In this document: piece by piece, positions 27,327 through 37,185 of the stretch | Layout: each line of letters starts with the position of its first letter | How positions within the stretch are numbered: position 1 is the first letter of the stretch | Assembly (NCBI RefSeq): GCF_000969885.1 | Contig: NZ_CP009501.1 | Location: 2,804,908 to 2,868,907, forward strand | From: Methanosarcina thermophila TM-1 | GTDB taxonomy: Archaea; Halobacteriota; Methanosarcinia; Methanosarcinales; Methanosarcinaceae | Reading direction: 5' to 3' | Length of the DNA: 64,000 nucleotides | Translations under genes and position numbers: made by a program | Notes under the pieces: generated by a model | What the model was told of the DNA's origin: nothing | What the model saw: only the letters and a program-made list of their open reading frames with translations | Database searches by the model: none

Positions 27327-28808
27327 TCAGAACACATCATCCTGTGCATAACTTCTATTAAACTGCAGGGCAAGTTCGGCTTTTTCCAGTTCCCTTCCAA
27401 TATATGCGGCATGATCCAGGCGGGAGACCAGTTCAAGTTCAAGCAGGGTGTCCATAACTTCCCTGGCGCTTTTTCCCACTATTGAAGCTTTCTCGTGTTC
27501 GGCTACAATTAATCCGCCTCTTCCGCTTATGCTATCTGGTACTATACGGATGCGTATAGGGCCTGCAGGGTCTATACGCCAGCCTTTTGAAAGCCTAGCC
27601 CGGATCGCATTTTCAGGAAGCGGAAAATCAGGCCGTCGGCGTTTCTCTTTAATGCAGAGGAGGTCAATTCCCAGGTCTTTTGGAGAACTTTCCCTTATGC
27701 TGGAAAGCATCATCATCTCCGATGCCCTTTTCAATTCCCTTATAGAGCCCTGTGCTTTATCGCTGAACTCCGGGGTGAAAAGAATGCTTGCTCCGACTTC
27801 TGCTCCTATACCACAGAGCGTGGCATTGACTCCTATTGTATCCACATCCATAAGTTCAGTGACATTGCCGACTCCAAGAAACACGGGAATCTCAGGATAC
27901 ATCCGGTGAAATTTATAATAGCGTACAATTGATTCGGTTATGTTATGACCTACAGGATCAAGAACAGGATCGGCTATAATTTTCTCGATTCCAAGCCTGC
28001 GGGCAGTTTCCACATTCTTGATGAGGCTCTCAAGGCTCCTATCTTCATCCAGGATTATAACAGCTGCAATCCCTGCCCTGGCAACGATGGGTCCGGCTGT
28101 CTCAAGATTCGTACTGTTGAGGCTAAGGACAAGGTCTGCTCCTGCTTCTACTCCTTCTTTTATCAGTTCAGGGTCAAGGGTATCTATGCTTATTGGAGCT
28201 TCTGTAAAGGATTTTGCAATGGACACAGCTCTTTTAGCCTGCATTGGAGAGGTATTAAGTGTAGCCCCAAGATCGATTATGTCTGCTCCCCGGGCGATAA
28301 AAGCTTCGATTTTTGCCTGAAGCTCCGGAGCATCCATCTCCATAGCTCCTACAATCTCTCCCATCACCTTCATGCGAGCCTTCCCCCCGATTTTTACACC
28401 TCTAAGTGTAAGGGGCGAGAGGGCTTCTTCTTCGTTTTTCTTTATTAACTCAAGAGCCATCTCCTTTCGGACATCAGCAAGGAGTTCACAGGCAGGGACT
28501 TTTTCGGAAAACTCGATTTCTCCGACAAACTGGAGTACAAATCCAAGGTCATAGGCATGCTTTGGCCCAAGCCTGATTTTACACCCCAGTTCCTCAGAAG
28601 CTTTTGAAAAATCTCCTGCTACAAGCCCTGGAAGCAAGATAAGGTCATAATCTTTAGAAAGGCCAGCTTCCTGAAAGGCTTTAATCAGTTTTTTAGGGGT
28701 GATAAAGGCGGCAATATCAATATCAGCGACCAGAACGTCAGCTTTTTCGCCGACTGCTTTTCTGACGGTATTTTCCGCAAGCCGCCCAGTTGCAATCAAA
28801 ACTTTCAT
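27327..28808 (-). CDS. Dihydropteroate synthase-like protein
   Basis: A 493-residue archaeal protein with a TIM-barrel pterin-binding domain at about residues 150-390. Typical features are RGADIIDLGATLNTSP, ISIDTLDPELIKEGVEAGADLVLSLNS, IIADPVLDPVGHN and VFLGVGNVTELMDVDT. It has an extra N-terminal domain of ~140 residues and a C-terminal ~100-residue tail, as in the MJ0107 group proposed for methanopterin biosynthesis. Its product would be the tetrahydrosarcinapterin C1 carrier used by the cdh complex. Activity is inferred from family. The following small gene is likely co-transcribed. Confidence 0.82.
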   Translation of the reverse strand: MKVLIATGRLAENTVRKAVGEKADVLVADIDIAAFITPKKLIKAFQEAGLSKDYDLILLPGLVAGDFSKASEELGCKIRLGPKHAYDLGFVLQFVGEIEFSEKVPACELLADVRKEMALELIKKNEEEALSPLTLRGVKIGGKARMKVMGEIVGAMEMDAPELQAKIEAFIARGADIIDLGATLNTSPMQAKRAVSIAKSFTEAPISIDTLDPELIKEGVEAGADLVLSLNSTNLETAGPIVARAGIAAVIILDEDRSLESLIKNVETARRLGIEKIIADPVLDPVGHNITESIVRYYKFHRMYPEIPVFLGVGNVTELMDVDTIGVNATLCGIGAEVGASILFTPEFSDKAQGSIRELKRASEMMMLSSIRESSPKDLGIDLLCIKEKRRRPDFPLPENAIRARLSKGWRIDPAGPIRIRIVPDSISGRGGLIVAEHEKASIVGKSAREVMDTLLELELVSRLDHAAYIGRELEKAELALQFNRSYAQDDVF

Positions 28809-28880
28809 GCTTTTAGATAGAAGCGCTAATAAAAAAGAGTATCTGTTTGAAACGCGTGGGTTAAAAATTATCAGGGAATG

Positions 28881-28919
28881 AAAAGCCCGAACTTTTCAGT
28901 TTTGAGAACCCGGGCTTTT
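28881..28919 (-). terminator. Hairpin downstream of ftsZ
   Basis: A 9-bp stem AAAAGCCCG / CGGGCTTTT with a 21-base loop lies 13 bases below the ftsZ stop. On the minus strand the 3' arm ends in CTTTT. It would separate ftsZ from the pterin gene transcript. Confidence 0.65.
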
Positions 28920-28932
28920 ATTTGAGCCTGAC

Positions 28933-30144
28933 TTAATTTATAAAATCAATGATGGACTCATCATGCTTTTTTCTAAGAACTCCTGTGCCGTTCCTTAACC
29001 GGTCTCCAGGCGTCAGTTTTCCGAACCTTCTTTCTTGCATGATGTCGGCTTCGCTTCTAGTTTCAAGGATTCCGGCTCCCGCCTGAGGACCCAGGATCTG
29101 GGCTGACTGAACCCCTGTCATGATAGCCATTACCCTTACCTTACCTTCATAGTCCTCCCTGACCCTTGCGCCCCAGATGACATTGGCGCTTGGGGAGAGT
29201 TCGTAGGTAAGCATGGATGCGATTTCCTCAGCTTCCTTTAGGCTCAGGTCAGGTCCGCCAGTTACATGGACAAGGCTTCCGGTTGCGCCCTTGTAGTCAA
29301 CATCAAGCAGGGGGTGGTTTAAAGCAGTCCGCACTACCTCAGTGCTTTTATCTTGGCTTTTTGACTCTCCTACAAGCATAACTGCAACGCCGCCACAGCT
29401 CATTATAGTTCTGATATCGGCGTAGTCAAGGTTTATCAGGGAGGGTACTGTGATTGTCTCTGTAATTCCCTTTACGGTCTCGGCAATCAGCTGATCCATT
29501 ACGGAAAAAGCCTGGTCTATAGGAAGGTTTGGTACGTAATTGAGTAGCCTGTTATTGTCCAGAACAATTACGGTGTCAGCTGCCCTGCGGAGTTCCTCAA
29601 GACCTTCTTCGGCTTTGTAAATCCGGGCTCTCTCAACTCTGAAAGGACTGGATACCATTCCTACAACGATTGCTCCCTGTTCCTTTGCAACTTCGGCAAC
29701 TACAGGGGCGACTCCTGTCCCGGTACCTCCGCCTAAACCTGCGGTGATGAATACAAGGTCAACGTCCTTTAAAACTTCTTCAAGGGTGCCCCTCGCAAGC
29801 TCCGCAGCTTTTTTTCCTGTCTCAGGGTAACCGCCTGCTCCCAGTCCTCGTGTAAGGGTTTTCCCAACGAGGATTTTCTTGTCAGCTCTTACATTATCAA
29901 GGTGCTGCTTATCGGTATTGATACAGACTGTTTCTGCGCCTTCTATTCCTATGTTATAGAGACGGTTTACTGTGTTATTCCCGGCACCTCCACATCCTAC
30001 AATCATGATTCTTGGTTGCCCGAATTCTTCGAAGTCATCATCAGAAGATACATTCTTCCGATATTCCTTCTCTTTTTCGCTGAATTTCATTGCTTCCTGT
30101 ACTATAGATTGCAATTCTATCCCCTCGACTGGATTTGTATCCAA
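28933..30144 (-). CDS. ftsZ: Cell division GTPase FtsZ
   Basis: A 403-residue tubulin-like GTPase that forms the division ring. The tubulin signature GGGTGTG is at residues 138-144, with [17 protein letters not shown] at 46-62 and the T7 catalytic loop region [11 protein letters not shown]. An N-terminal acidic extension of ~40 residues and a C-terminal tail ending in [12 protein letters not shown] fit archaeal FtsZ; the tail is the usual docking site for SepF, which is encoded about 12 kb away. The gene is monocistronic with a long AT-rich upstream region. Confidence 0.97.
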   Translation of the reverse strand: MDTNPVEGIELQSIVQEAMKFSEKEKEYRKNVSSDDDFEEFGQPRIMIVGCGGAGNNTVNRLYNIGIEGAETVCINTDKQHLDNVRADKKILVGKTLTRGLGAGGYPETGKKAAELARGTLEEVLKDVDLVFITAGLGGGTGTGVAPVVAEVAKEQGAIVVGMVSSPFRVERARIYKAEEGLEELRRAADTVIVLDNNRLLNYVPNLPIDQAFSVMDQLIAETVKGITETITVPSLINLDYADIRTIMSCGGVAVMLVGESKSQDKSTEVVRTALNHPLLDVDYKGATGSLVHVTGGPDLSLKEAEEIASMLTYELSPSANVIWGARVREDYEGKVRVMAIMTGVQSAQILGPQAGAGILETRSEADIMQERRFGKLTPGDRLRNGTGVLRKKHDESIIDFIN

Positions 30145-31185
30145 TGGTTACATTTGACTTCCCACCCTTTACACCAGGGGTCACATACCTTTCAATGCTC
30201 TGAGTGGAGTTATGAGATAACCTTTAAAACCTACTAAAGATTTTTTATACGTTATCTTTAATAAGTTGACACTCTAGTGAATTTAAATATTTCGGACATA
30301 TTTAAACATCAATCTTAAATTGTTTATCAAGTTTAAATATATCACCCATAAATCTCATATATTCACTCTTTTACTTCTTTATAATTTAATTTTTAAAGAT
30401 GAAGGGTGGGGGACCGCCAAAATGTTTATATATATCAACTTAATTTTTTATCGAAAGTTTTATTTCCTGCAGCAAAGCTCTCCTGATTATCCAAGTCAGG
30501 GCAATTTTTTAGCTCTTATCTTTATTCTTTTGATGCCACATTTTACTTCAGGCACTAAGACTGCAATCCTGTGATTTGTTTTTGATAAAACTTTCGATCT
30601 GGATTCTTACAATTTAATGAAACTGTTTATATTTATTACTTTTAAGTAGAATTCTCCTCTTAAAAACTGTTTCGGTATTATCCCGAGATTTCGGGGCTCT
30701 TGCTCGATTTTTGGATTAATGTTCTTTTAAATTAATATGAATGTCTCTACATTATAATTTGAATGCAATAAATAGCAGTGTGACTTTCTAATTTCATTTG
30801 TCTGAATTCATTCAAATTAATTTACCCAGTACGTTTGCCTTGAAGTCAAATATGTAACAAATATCACGCTAAAATTCTGAAAATGTATTATTTATAAAAA
30901 TTACGCTAAATTAATGAGAGTTACAACGAGTCTATATAATCAGAACTAAAAAAACAGAACTAAAAAACAGAACTAAGAAAACAGAACTAAGAAAACAGAA
31001 CTAAGCTATAATTCTACCCGGGTTTCCGAGAAAGCTTTAAGGCTTCAAAGCTATTTTTACCTTAATTGCCGGGATTTGAGTTACATTCCCGTGAATTCCA
31101 GTTAACTTAGTCTCCACGAATTTAGTTATCTTGAATTATGAACTTGAATTCAAAGTTATTCAGTTTTTAATCTGGAGTCAGAACA
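30145..31185. other. Long AT-rich intergenic region with tandem repeat
   Basis: Over 1 kb between the ftsZ start (minus) and the HAD gene (plus), so both promoters lie here. A run of five 13-14 bp units CAGAACTAARAAAA is at 30941-31006. A short GC-rich island GGGTGGGGGACCGCC at about 30405-30419 stands out from the AT-rich surroundings. No gene seen. Confidence 0.55.
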
Positions 31186-31848
31186 ATGTTAAAAGCATTG
31201 ATTTTCGATATGGATGGCGTTCTTGTGGATTCTATGCCCTTCCATGCCGCAGCCTGGAAAAAGGCTTTCTTTGAAATGGGTATGGAAATTCAGGATAGCG
31301 ATATTTTTGCAATCGAAGGTTCAAATCCCAGAAACGGTCTTCCTCTGCTTATCCGAAAAGCCAGGAAAGAACCCGAAGCATTTGATTTCGAGGCTATTAC
31401 CTCAATTTACAGGCAGGAATTCAAACGAGTCTTTGAGCCAAAAGCTTTCGAGGGAATGAAAGAATGCCTTGAAGTGCTTAAAAAGCGCTTCCTGCTTTCT
31501 GTAGTATCTGGCTCTGATCATGTTATTGTCCATAGTATAATTAACAGGCTTTTCCCCGGGATATTTGATATTGTAGTTACGGGAGACGACATTATAAACT
31601 CAAAACCCCATCCCGATCCCTTTCTTAAGGCTGTCGAGCTTCTGAATGTACGGCGGGAGGAATGTGTGGTAATAGAAAACGCCATCCTGGGTGTAGAAGC
31701 TGCGAAAAATGCTAGAATTTACTGCATAGGAGTTCCCACATATGTGGAGCCTTCACACCTTGATAAGGCAGACTTAGTAGTAGAAGATCATAGACAGTTA
31801 ATGCAACATCTTCTAAGTCTTGAGCCTGCTAATGGGTTCAGGCAATAA
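31186..31848 (+). CDS. HAD-family phosphatase, beta-phosphoglucomutase-like
   Basis: A 220-residue HAD hydrolase. Motif I is FDMDGVLVDS with the catalytic Asp pair, motif II is VVSGSDH, the motif III lysine is in NSKPHPDPF, and motif IV is VIENAILGVEAAKNA, where the usual ED is EN. A C1-type cap follows motif I. Members act on small phosphorylated sugars or metabolites; the substrate is not fixed by sequence. Its 3' end converges on fttA across a 9-bp hairpin. Confidence 0.88.
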   Translation: MLKALIFDMDGVLVDSMPFHAAAWKKAFFEMGMEIQDSDIFAIEGSNPRNGLPLLIRKARKEPEAFDFEAITSIYRQEFKRVFEPKAFEGMKECLEVLKKRFLLSVVSGSDHVIVHSIINRLFPGIFDIVVTGDDIINSKPHPDPFLKAVELLNVRREECVVIENAILGVEAAKNARIYCIGVPTYVEPSHLDKADLVVEDHRQLMQHLLSLEPANGFRQ

Positions 31849-31876
31849 AAATATTTATTTTTTCTTCAAAAAAAGA

Positions 31877-31899
31877 GCTGTGACCTCAGGGGTCACAGC
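31877..31899 (-). terminator. Hairpin terminator between HAD gene and fttA
   Basis: A perfect 9-bp stem GCTGTGACC / GGTCACAGC with a 5-base loop. On the minus strand it is followed by TCTTTTTTTG, so it fits an intrinsic-type end for fttA; it may also serve the plus-strand gene. Confidence 0.75.
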
Positions 31900-31916
31900 A
31901 ACGTTACTGCAAGGAG

Positions 31917-33830
31917 TTACAGCAACCTTACAGTTTCAAGATTTGTAAGAGCTCGGGTCTCAATTTTCAGTTTCTTGTAAATTGAGCTTGCCAGGTCAAC
32001 ACAGGCTTTCTCATCTCCATGCTCGGTAAAGACCCTTTCCGGACGGGGCTGCATCTTCTTGATATATTCCATAAGCTGTCTCCTATCGGAGTGACCTGAG
32101 AAACCGTCGACTACATGAACTTCCATGTTCAGCTTAATGATCTCAGTGCTGCCGTTTTTCCCTGCCATAGGGATTTCTTTCCAGCCTTTCTGGATCCTGC
32201 GTCCTATTGTCCCATCCGCCTGATACCCTACGAACACCAGAGAGTTGCGTGAGTCTTCGGCAAAGGCTTTGAAATAGTCCATAACTGGTCCTCCGTTCAT
32301 CATACCTGATGTCGCGAGAATAACACAGGGGTGCGGATTCTCAATTATCTTCTGGCGCGCTTCGTGAGAGTCAACAGGCCTGAAGCACTCAGCCAGGAAT
32401 GGATTCTGACCTTTCTGGAAGATTAGTTTCCTCAGGTCATTGTTCAAGTACTCGGGATGTGTAGCATGAATTGCGGTTGCTTCCCATATCATTCCGTCCA
32501 GATAGACCGGAATATCGGGAATCAGCCCTTTCCTTATAGACTCCTCAAGCACTATCATGACTTCCTGGCTTCGACCGACTGCAAAAGCCGGAATGAGGCA
32601 AATTCCTCCTCTTTCCACGGTATTTTTAACTACCATCTGGAGGTGTCTTTCAGCGTCTTTAAGTGAGGGCTGGAAAGCATTTGCGTTCCCATAAGTAGCT
32701 TCACTGACGACAGTTTCAACTCTTGGGAACTTATTGACAGCAGGATCAAAAAGCCGTGTTTTCTCATATTTGTAGTCTCCAGTAAAGACCACGTTATGGA
32801 GCCCGTCGCCTATATGGAAATGAGAAATTGCCGATCCCAGAATGTGACCTGCATTATGGAAAGTCAGTTTGATATCTGGAGCGATATCTGTTACTTCCTC
32901 ATAATCCAGGGGAATTGTGTGTTTGAGGGTCTTTGCTACCATGCCTGATTCGTAGGGAATCTTCTTCCCTTCTTTTGCTGCCACATCAATGTAGTCGAGC
33001 TGGAGCAGAACCATCAGATCCCTTGTAGGCGGTGTACAGTACACAGGTCCATCATATCCGTACTTGAAAAGCAAGGGAACAAGCCCCTGATGATCCAGGT
33101 GAGCATGTGTAACTACCACCGCATCGATCTGATTTAAGGGAAAAACTTCAGGAACATACAGGTAAGGAGTCATGTTTTCGTCCGAACCTACATTGACACC
33201 ACAATCGATCAAGACTCTGGACTCAGGAGTCGATAACAGGAAACAGCTCCTCCCTACTTCTTTGCACCCCCCAAGCGATGTAATCCTTATCCACTGGTCT
33301 TTTGAAGTACATTCTTTATGGATTTTTCTCCCCACTGCTCTTAGAATTTCTTTTCTTTCCTTCAGGTTGTTCCTCATAAACTCCCTTATATTTTTAACGG
33401 TACGGGATTTGATAGGGGGAGTCCGCGCAACCTTCGGAATCCAGCCGATTTGCTTTGTGATCTCACGGAGAGTGGCTCCATGTTTACCTATCACAAGGCC
33501 CGGCTTCTCAGCTTCAATGATTACTTCTCCAGAGTCAGGATCAAAATAGTAGCTTGTGATTACGGATTCTTTTGGGACAACTTCTTCGATTATAGAAATA
33601 GAGTCCTCAGGAGTAGCAAGTACCCTGGGATCGGGACGCATGGCAATCCGTGTCCTGAGCTCTTTTGCCAGGTTACGAATTATGTTCCCATCGTCTGCGA
33701 ATTTGCGGGGCTCCTCAGTATATAATACAAGCTGAGGTCCCTCAAATTCCACGTCGGTAATTGTAACTCCTTCAGGTAGATTTTTCTCAATTTTCTGTTT
33801 GAGTTCTAATAACACGTCTTCAATAGGCAT
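31917..33830 (-). CDS. Transcription termination factor FttA (aCPSF1)
   Basis: The 637-residue protein has two N-terminal KH domains (about 1-165, with the GKHG loop in VIGKHGATLREI), then a metallo-beta-lactamase domain with THAHLDHQG near residue 240 and a beta-CASP domain with GHSD near the C-terminus. aCPSF1/FttA is known to cleave nascent RNA at U-rich sites and end transcription in archaea. I choose ATG 33830, which follows AGGAAGA; a TTG codon directly precedes it. The proteasome gene lies 110 bases upstream on the same strand. Confidence 0.95.
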   Translation of the reverse strand: MPIEDVLLELKQKIEKNLPEGVTITDVEFEGPQLVLYTEEPRKFADDGNIIRNLAKELRTRIAMRPDPRVLATPEDSISIIEEVVPKESVITSYYFDPDSGEVIIEAEKPGLVIGKHGATLREITKQIGWIPKVARTPPIKSRTVKNIREFMRNNLKERKEILRAVGRKIHKECTSKDQWIRITSLGGCKEVGRSCFLLSTPESRVLIDCGVNVGSDENMTPYLYVPEVFPLNQIDAVVVTHAHLDHQGLVPLLFKYGYDGPVYCTPPTRDLMVLLQLDYIDVAAKEGKKIPYESGMVAKTLKHTIPLDYEEVTDIAPDIKLTFHNAGHILGSAISHFHIGDGLHNVVFTGDYKYEKTRLFDPAVNKFPRVETVVSEATYGNANAFQPSLKDAERHLQMVVKNTVERGGICLIPAFAVGRSQEVMIVLEESIRKGLIPDIPVYLDGMIWEATAIHATHPEYLNNDLRKLIFQKGQNPFLAECFRPVDSHEARQKIIENPHPCVILATSGMMNGGPVMDYFKAFAEDSRNSLVFVGYQADGTIGRRIQKGWKEIPMAGKNGSTEIIKLNMEVHVVDGFSGHSDRRQLMEYIKKMQPRPERVFTEHGDEKACVDLASSIYKKLKIETRALTNLETVRLL

Positions 33831-33943
33831 CAAGAATCTTCCTTTTTGTCAAAAAATGAAAAAATATGTAGGTGTTGAAAAAATAATAGTTTGAAAAAGA
33901 TGTTAGTTTAGTGTCAAAATAAAAAAACCAACAATTTAAGTTA

Positions 33944-34576
33944 TTAGGTTAATTTAGCTCTTATGGCTTTTACTTCCTCGGGGTCCAGCCTCCTGAACGC
34001 TTCTTTAGTAATGACCACTACATCGACATTTTCTCCGGACGCTGAGTCCCTTTTAGTTGCATTGTGGATTGCCCGAATAGCAAGCTCAAGGCCCTCTTTT
34101 ACAGTCATGTCCTCCCTATACTGGTCTTCAAGTACTCCATATGCCATGGGAGAACCGGAACCTGTAGCTGAGATCCTTGTTTCTTCTATGCTCCCTCCAA
34201 GAGCGTCCAGAGAATAGATACTGGGTCCATTCTTGTCAACCCCTCCTATAAGGAGTTGAACCATCATGGGATAGTAGCGGTTGGCGTTTAAGAAGTTTGA
34301 CATTAAGGTTGCAATACCCTTTATTGTCATTGATTCATTCCTGCGCATCTTGTAGAGCTGTGATTCTACATTTACGAGCCGGACAAGTTGCTGGGCATCC
34401 CCTACCGAACCTGCAATGGTCATTGCTACACGGTCATCTACCTGGTAAACCTTTTTTGCAGTTTTACTTGCGATGAAATTCCCCATTGTGGCTCTCTGTT
34501 CGCTTGCGAGCACGATACCATCGGTGCAAACTACTCCTACGGTAGTTGTGCCCTTTAAATATTTGTCATTATCCAT
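33944..34576 (-). CDS. psmB: Proteasome beta subunit
   Basis: The archaeal 20S proteasome protease subunit. I choose ATG 34576, seven bases after GAGGG, giving 210 residues. The short propeptide MDNDKYLKG is cut before TTTVGVV, so the first Thr becomes the nucleophile. Other conserved positions are the Asp/Lys in [20 protein letters not shown] and [10 protein letters not shown], and the SGSP motif [13 protein letters not shown]. No alpha-subunit gene is in the window. Confidence 0.96.
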   Translation of the reverse strand: MDNDKYLKGTTTVGVVCTDGIVLASEQRATMGNFIASKTAKKVYQVDDRVAMTIAGSVGDAQQLVRLVNVESQLYKMRRNESMTIKGIATLMSNFLNANRYYPMMVQLLIGGVDKNGPSIYSLDALGGSIEETRISATGSGSPMAYGVLEDQYREDMTVKEGLELAIRAIHNATKRDSASGENVDVVVITKEAFRRLDPEEVKAIRAKLT

Positions 34577-34835
34577 AAACATACCCTCATAATAAGTTAA
34601 AAATGAGAAAATGTGGCTAAAAAAAATGCTTTAGTGAGGTGAGTATTTTTTAACTTAAATCGCAGGATTTAGCACTTCATTATCTCATTATTAATATCGT
34701 TATATATAAGTTTTCCTCCTCTTTTTTATTGAATGCGTCTAAATTTAAATTCGGAGGAAGATTTGGCAAAATAATTTCTTTTCTTTTTTCGTTACGGGAT
34801 GTTCAGATCTCCAGATCCCCTGAAAAATCCTAAAC

Positions 34836-35348
34836 TTAGCTGAAAAGTCCTTCTACCTCTTCAGCAAGTTTATTTACCCTTTGAATTACAATTTCAGGTA
34901 CTTCTTGCTTGCGCATGAGCGCAATCCGCTCAGTTGTGGTTATTCTGCGCGTTCCCTTAACAAGGTTATCGGCATGGGCAACGATTTTTTCTTCCAGGCT
35001 TCGCGGGAAATAGTCATCTTCAGGAAGCCCTAATTTTCTTGCCTCTTCTTTTGAGATTCCTGCTCCTATATGTCTTTTTATTATTTCGGAAATCTCAGAA
35101 TCTATTCCTATGTTCTTGGCTAGCCTGTACCCTTCTGCCGCATGATCGATTTTATGAGTTTTACATCTTCCAAAGTCATGCAATAGAGCCCCAATTTCTA
35201 CCATTTCCAGGTTTACTTTATGTCCTGCTGCTATTGCCTTATTTGCCATCTCGACTGCAAGCGACGCAACTTCCTTACAGTGCTCGATAACGTTAGGAGC
35301 ACATCCATTTTCTTCAAGTAGTTGTATTGCTTCGTCTCGCGTAATCAA
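34836..35348 (-). CDS. HD-domain phosphohydrolase family protein
   Basis: A ~170-residue protein with the HD metal ligands in EHCKEVA, GALLHDFGR (the HD), HAAEGYRLA and IVAHADNL. This is a full HDIG-type set, so a phosphohydrolase acting on a nucleotide or RNA end is likely; the substrate is unknown. The start is ambiguous: GTG 35357, directly after the tfe stop, or TTG 35348, which sits after GAGTGAT; I prefer the latter. It directly follows tfe, so the two are a coupled unit. Confidence 0.83.
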   Translation of the reverse strand: MITRDEAIQLLEENGCAPNVIEHCKEVASLAVEMANKAIAAGHKVNLEMVEIGALLHDFGRCKTHKIDHAAEGYRLAKNIGIDSEISEIIKRHIGAGISKEEARKLGLPEDDYFPRSLEEKIVAHADNLVKGTRRITTTERIALMRKQEVPEIVIQRVNKLAEEVEGLFS

Positions 35349-35357
35349 TATAATCAC

Positions 35358-35852
35358 TCATACTGAACTAAGGGCATCTACGCGTTTCTTCAGGACCTTT
35401 ATAAAGTGTGAATTGTCGTAGAAAACCAGGTCTTCTCCACACATAGGGCAGAGAAATTCGGTTTCCGTAGCTTCGTCAAAGAGGAGGCGAACACAGCCCT
35501 GAGGGCACGTATAGAAAACATTATTTTCTTCGAATTCAAGGCGAGTTTTCAGGTTTCGGAGCAATTTTTTCTTCTCCTTCATAAGCTGGTGCTCTATATC
35601 AGAAAAGTCCAGGTGCCAGAGGTATGTTAACCATCCGCTGTTTGAATCTCTCTCCCTGCGGCAGATTGCAAATTTATTCTCATGTAGTATGAAGAGCGTT
35701 CTCCTCACGGTGTTCAGCAGAATTCCGGTCTTTTCCGCTATTTCTTCATCTGTAACCTCTCCTTCGGGCATTTTTTCTATCATCTGCAGCCCTTCTTCCC
35801 CTACAAGGCTTATGAGATATCCTCTAATTACCTTGTCATTTAGATCGACCAA
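35358..35852 (-). CDS. tfe: Transcription factor E (TFE alpha)
   Basis: The archaeal TFIIE-alpha homologue, which helps RNA polymerase open the promoter. A winged-helix domain covers about residues 1-85 (EEIAEKTGILLNTVRRTLFILHENKFA) and a C-terminal zinc ribbon is CPQGCVRLLF ... FLCPMCGEDLVFYD. The start at TTG 35852 (MVDLNDKVIRG) follows GAGGTGA well; GTG 35861 would place the site within the codon. The next gene (HD protein) starts within about ten bases of its stop. Confidence 0.93.
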   Translation of the reverse strand: MVDLNDKVIRGYLISLVGEEGLQMIEKMPEGEVTDEEIAEKTGILLNTVRRTLFILHENKFAICRRERDSNSGWLTYLWHLDFSDIEHQLMKEKKKLLRNLKTRLEFEENNVFYTCPQGCVRLLFDEATETEFLCPMCGEDLVFYDNSHFIKVLKKRVDALSSV

Positions 35853-35959
35853 TATATTCACCTCGTGAGTGCCAATATGAATTGGATATACCAGTATTAA
35901 AGTTTACATTACCCTTTTTATTCCGGAGACTTTCCTTAGCCTGAAAAAATTGAATTCCT

Positions 35960-37165
35960 TTAAGCCTGACTTACAACGTGCTTAGTAAATCCAGGTACTT
36001 TTCCTTCCGTCTGGTTTTTGATAAAAGCCTTTATTCTATCTGTCCCTCTTTTAAGCGACAGGACTGCTTCTTCTCTGGTAGAGGTGCACGCGAACAGGGA
36101 AGTAAGAGGTCCATCAGGCTCTACAACGGTTCCTTGGCATGGAATGTCAGCGCCTTTTTCCCTCAGAATGAGGTGCATGAGCTTTTCGTCTATAAAAAGC
36201 TCTCGATCTGAATAAATTACTCCTCTTGCAGCAAAACCTTTAGCTTTGGGTTTCTCAGGAAGATCTCCTCTGAAGCAGCCGACATGAGCCTCAAAAATGT
36301 TAATATTCATTGCTTTCTCGACAGTGTCAAGACTTCCCTGAAACCTCGGGTTTATCTCAAGTACTGAGGGTCCATTTTTCGAAACCAGGAAGTCCACACC
36401 GTTTGAGCCAAGGAGCCTGAATTCAAGCACCAATTCTTCAGCAAGGGCTTCCATTTCCTCAGCCTGATCGGTCTTGAATGGTGTTATGTTTCCACAATAA
36501 GCAAAAGGCAGCCTCGAAAGCCAGGGTACTCCTATTAACTGTTCGTTCACAGCTACCGAAAGAGCCTCGTTCTTTGTAGAGAGCAAGGAAACACTTGAAG
36601 GTATCCCTTCCAAAAATTCCTGAATAATAACCGTTTTTTCAGTAAGCTCGGAATTATGTTTGTGTAATTCTCCGAGACTACTTAAAAGCTCCTGTTTGTT
36701 TTGAGCAACCCGGTTGAAGATTCCTCCTCCGCCTGAAACGGGCTTGATCATGACCGGATATTCTATTGTATCCAGTTCCTCTGGAGAATAGCAGCGCGGG
36801 TGAGGGATTCCGAGGGCTTCAAGCCTTTTTGAAAGATACAGTTTGTCTGAAGCCTTCTGCATGGCATCCGGGCTGCTGGCAAGTACAGGGCATGGAATAT
36901 CCTTATGGCCAAGCATCTCCAGTCCTGAACCCGGAACAATGGCATCAAATTCAATCCCGAATTCAGACATCTGGGCTTTTATCCGGGAAGTGTCGAGCTG
37001 GTGCAGTTCTTCTACGGTTCTGTACTCCAGAAGTGCAGATTTATATGCACATTCCTGCAGGTCAAGATCACGGAAAGCATCTATAGAGCAGACCGTATAT
37101 CCAGCCCGCCTTGCGGAGCATACAACGTTCCTGGTGCTAAATCCGATCACAAGGATATTCTGCAT
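35960..37165 (-). CDS. ATP-grasp ligase, unknown substrate
   Basis: A 401-residue ATP-grasp enzyme. The N-terminal domain begins NILVIGFSTRNVVCSARRAG; the ATP-grasp fold lies at about 110-290 with YPVMIKPVSGGGGIFNRV and the Mg2+ site VLEINPRFQGSLD. The group (COG2232-like) contains ligases that join a carboxylate to an amine, thiol or another carboxylate with ATP. It resembles no named archaeal ligase I can place with confidence. It lies 20 bases downstream of the nmd3 gene on the same strand. Confidence 0.8.
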   Translation of the reverse strand: MQNILVIGFSTRNVVCSARRAGYTVCSIDAFRDLDLQECAYKSALLEYRTVEELHQLDTSRIKAQMSEFGIEFDAIVPGSGLEMLGHKDIPCPVLASSPDAMQKASDKLYLSKRLEALGIPHPRCYSPEELDTIEYPVMIKPVSGGGGIFNRVAQNKQELLSSLGELHKHNSELTEKTVIIQEFLEGIPSSVSLLSTKNEALSVAVNEQLIGVPWLSRLPFAYCGNITPFKTDQAEEMEALAEELVLEFRLLGSNGVDFLVSKNGPSVLEINPRFQGSLDTVEKAMNINIFEAHVGCFRGDLPEKPKAKGFAARGVIYSDRELFIDEKLMHLILREKGADIPCQGTVVEPDGPLTSLFACTSTREEAVLSLKRGTDRIKAFIKNQTEGKVPGFTKHVVSQA

Positions 37166-37185
37166 ATTTCCTCTTTCCGAACCTT

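Noticed and set aside
30320-30574. 84-codon plus-strand frame
   Set aside because: Low-complexity Ile/Phe-rich translation of an AT-rich gap, no ribosome site.
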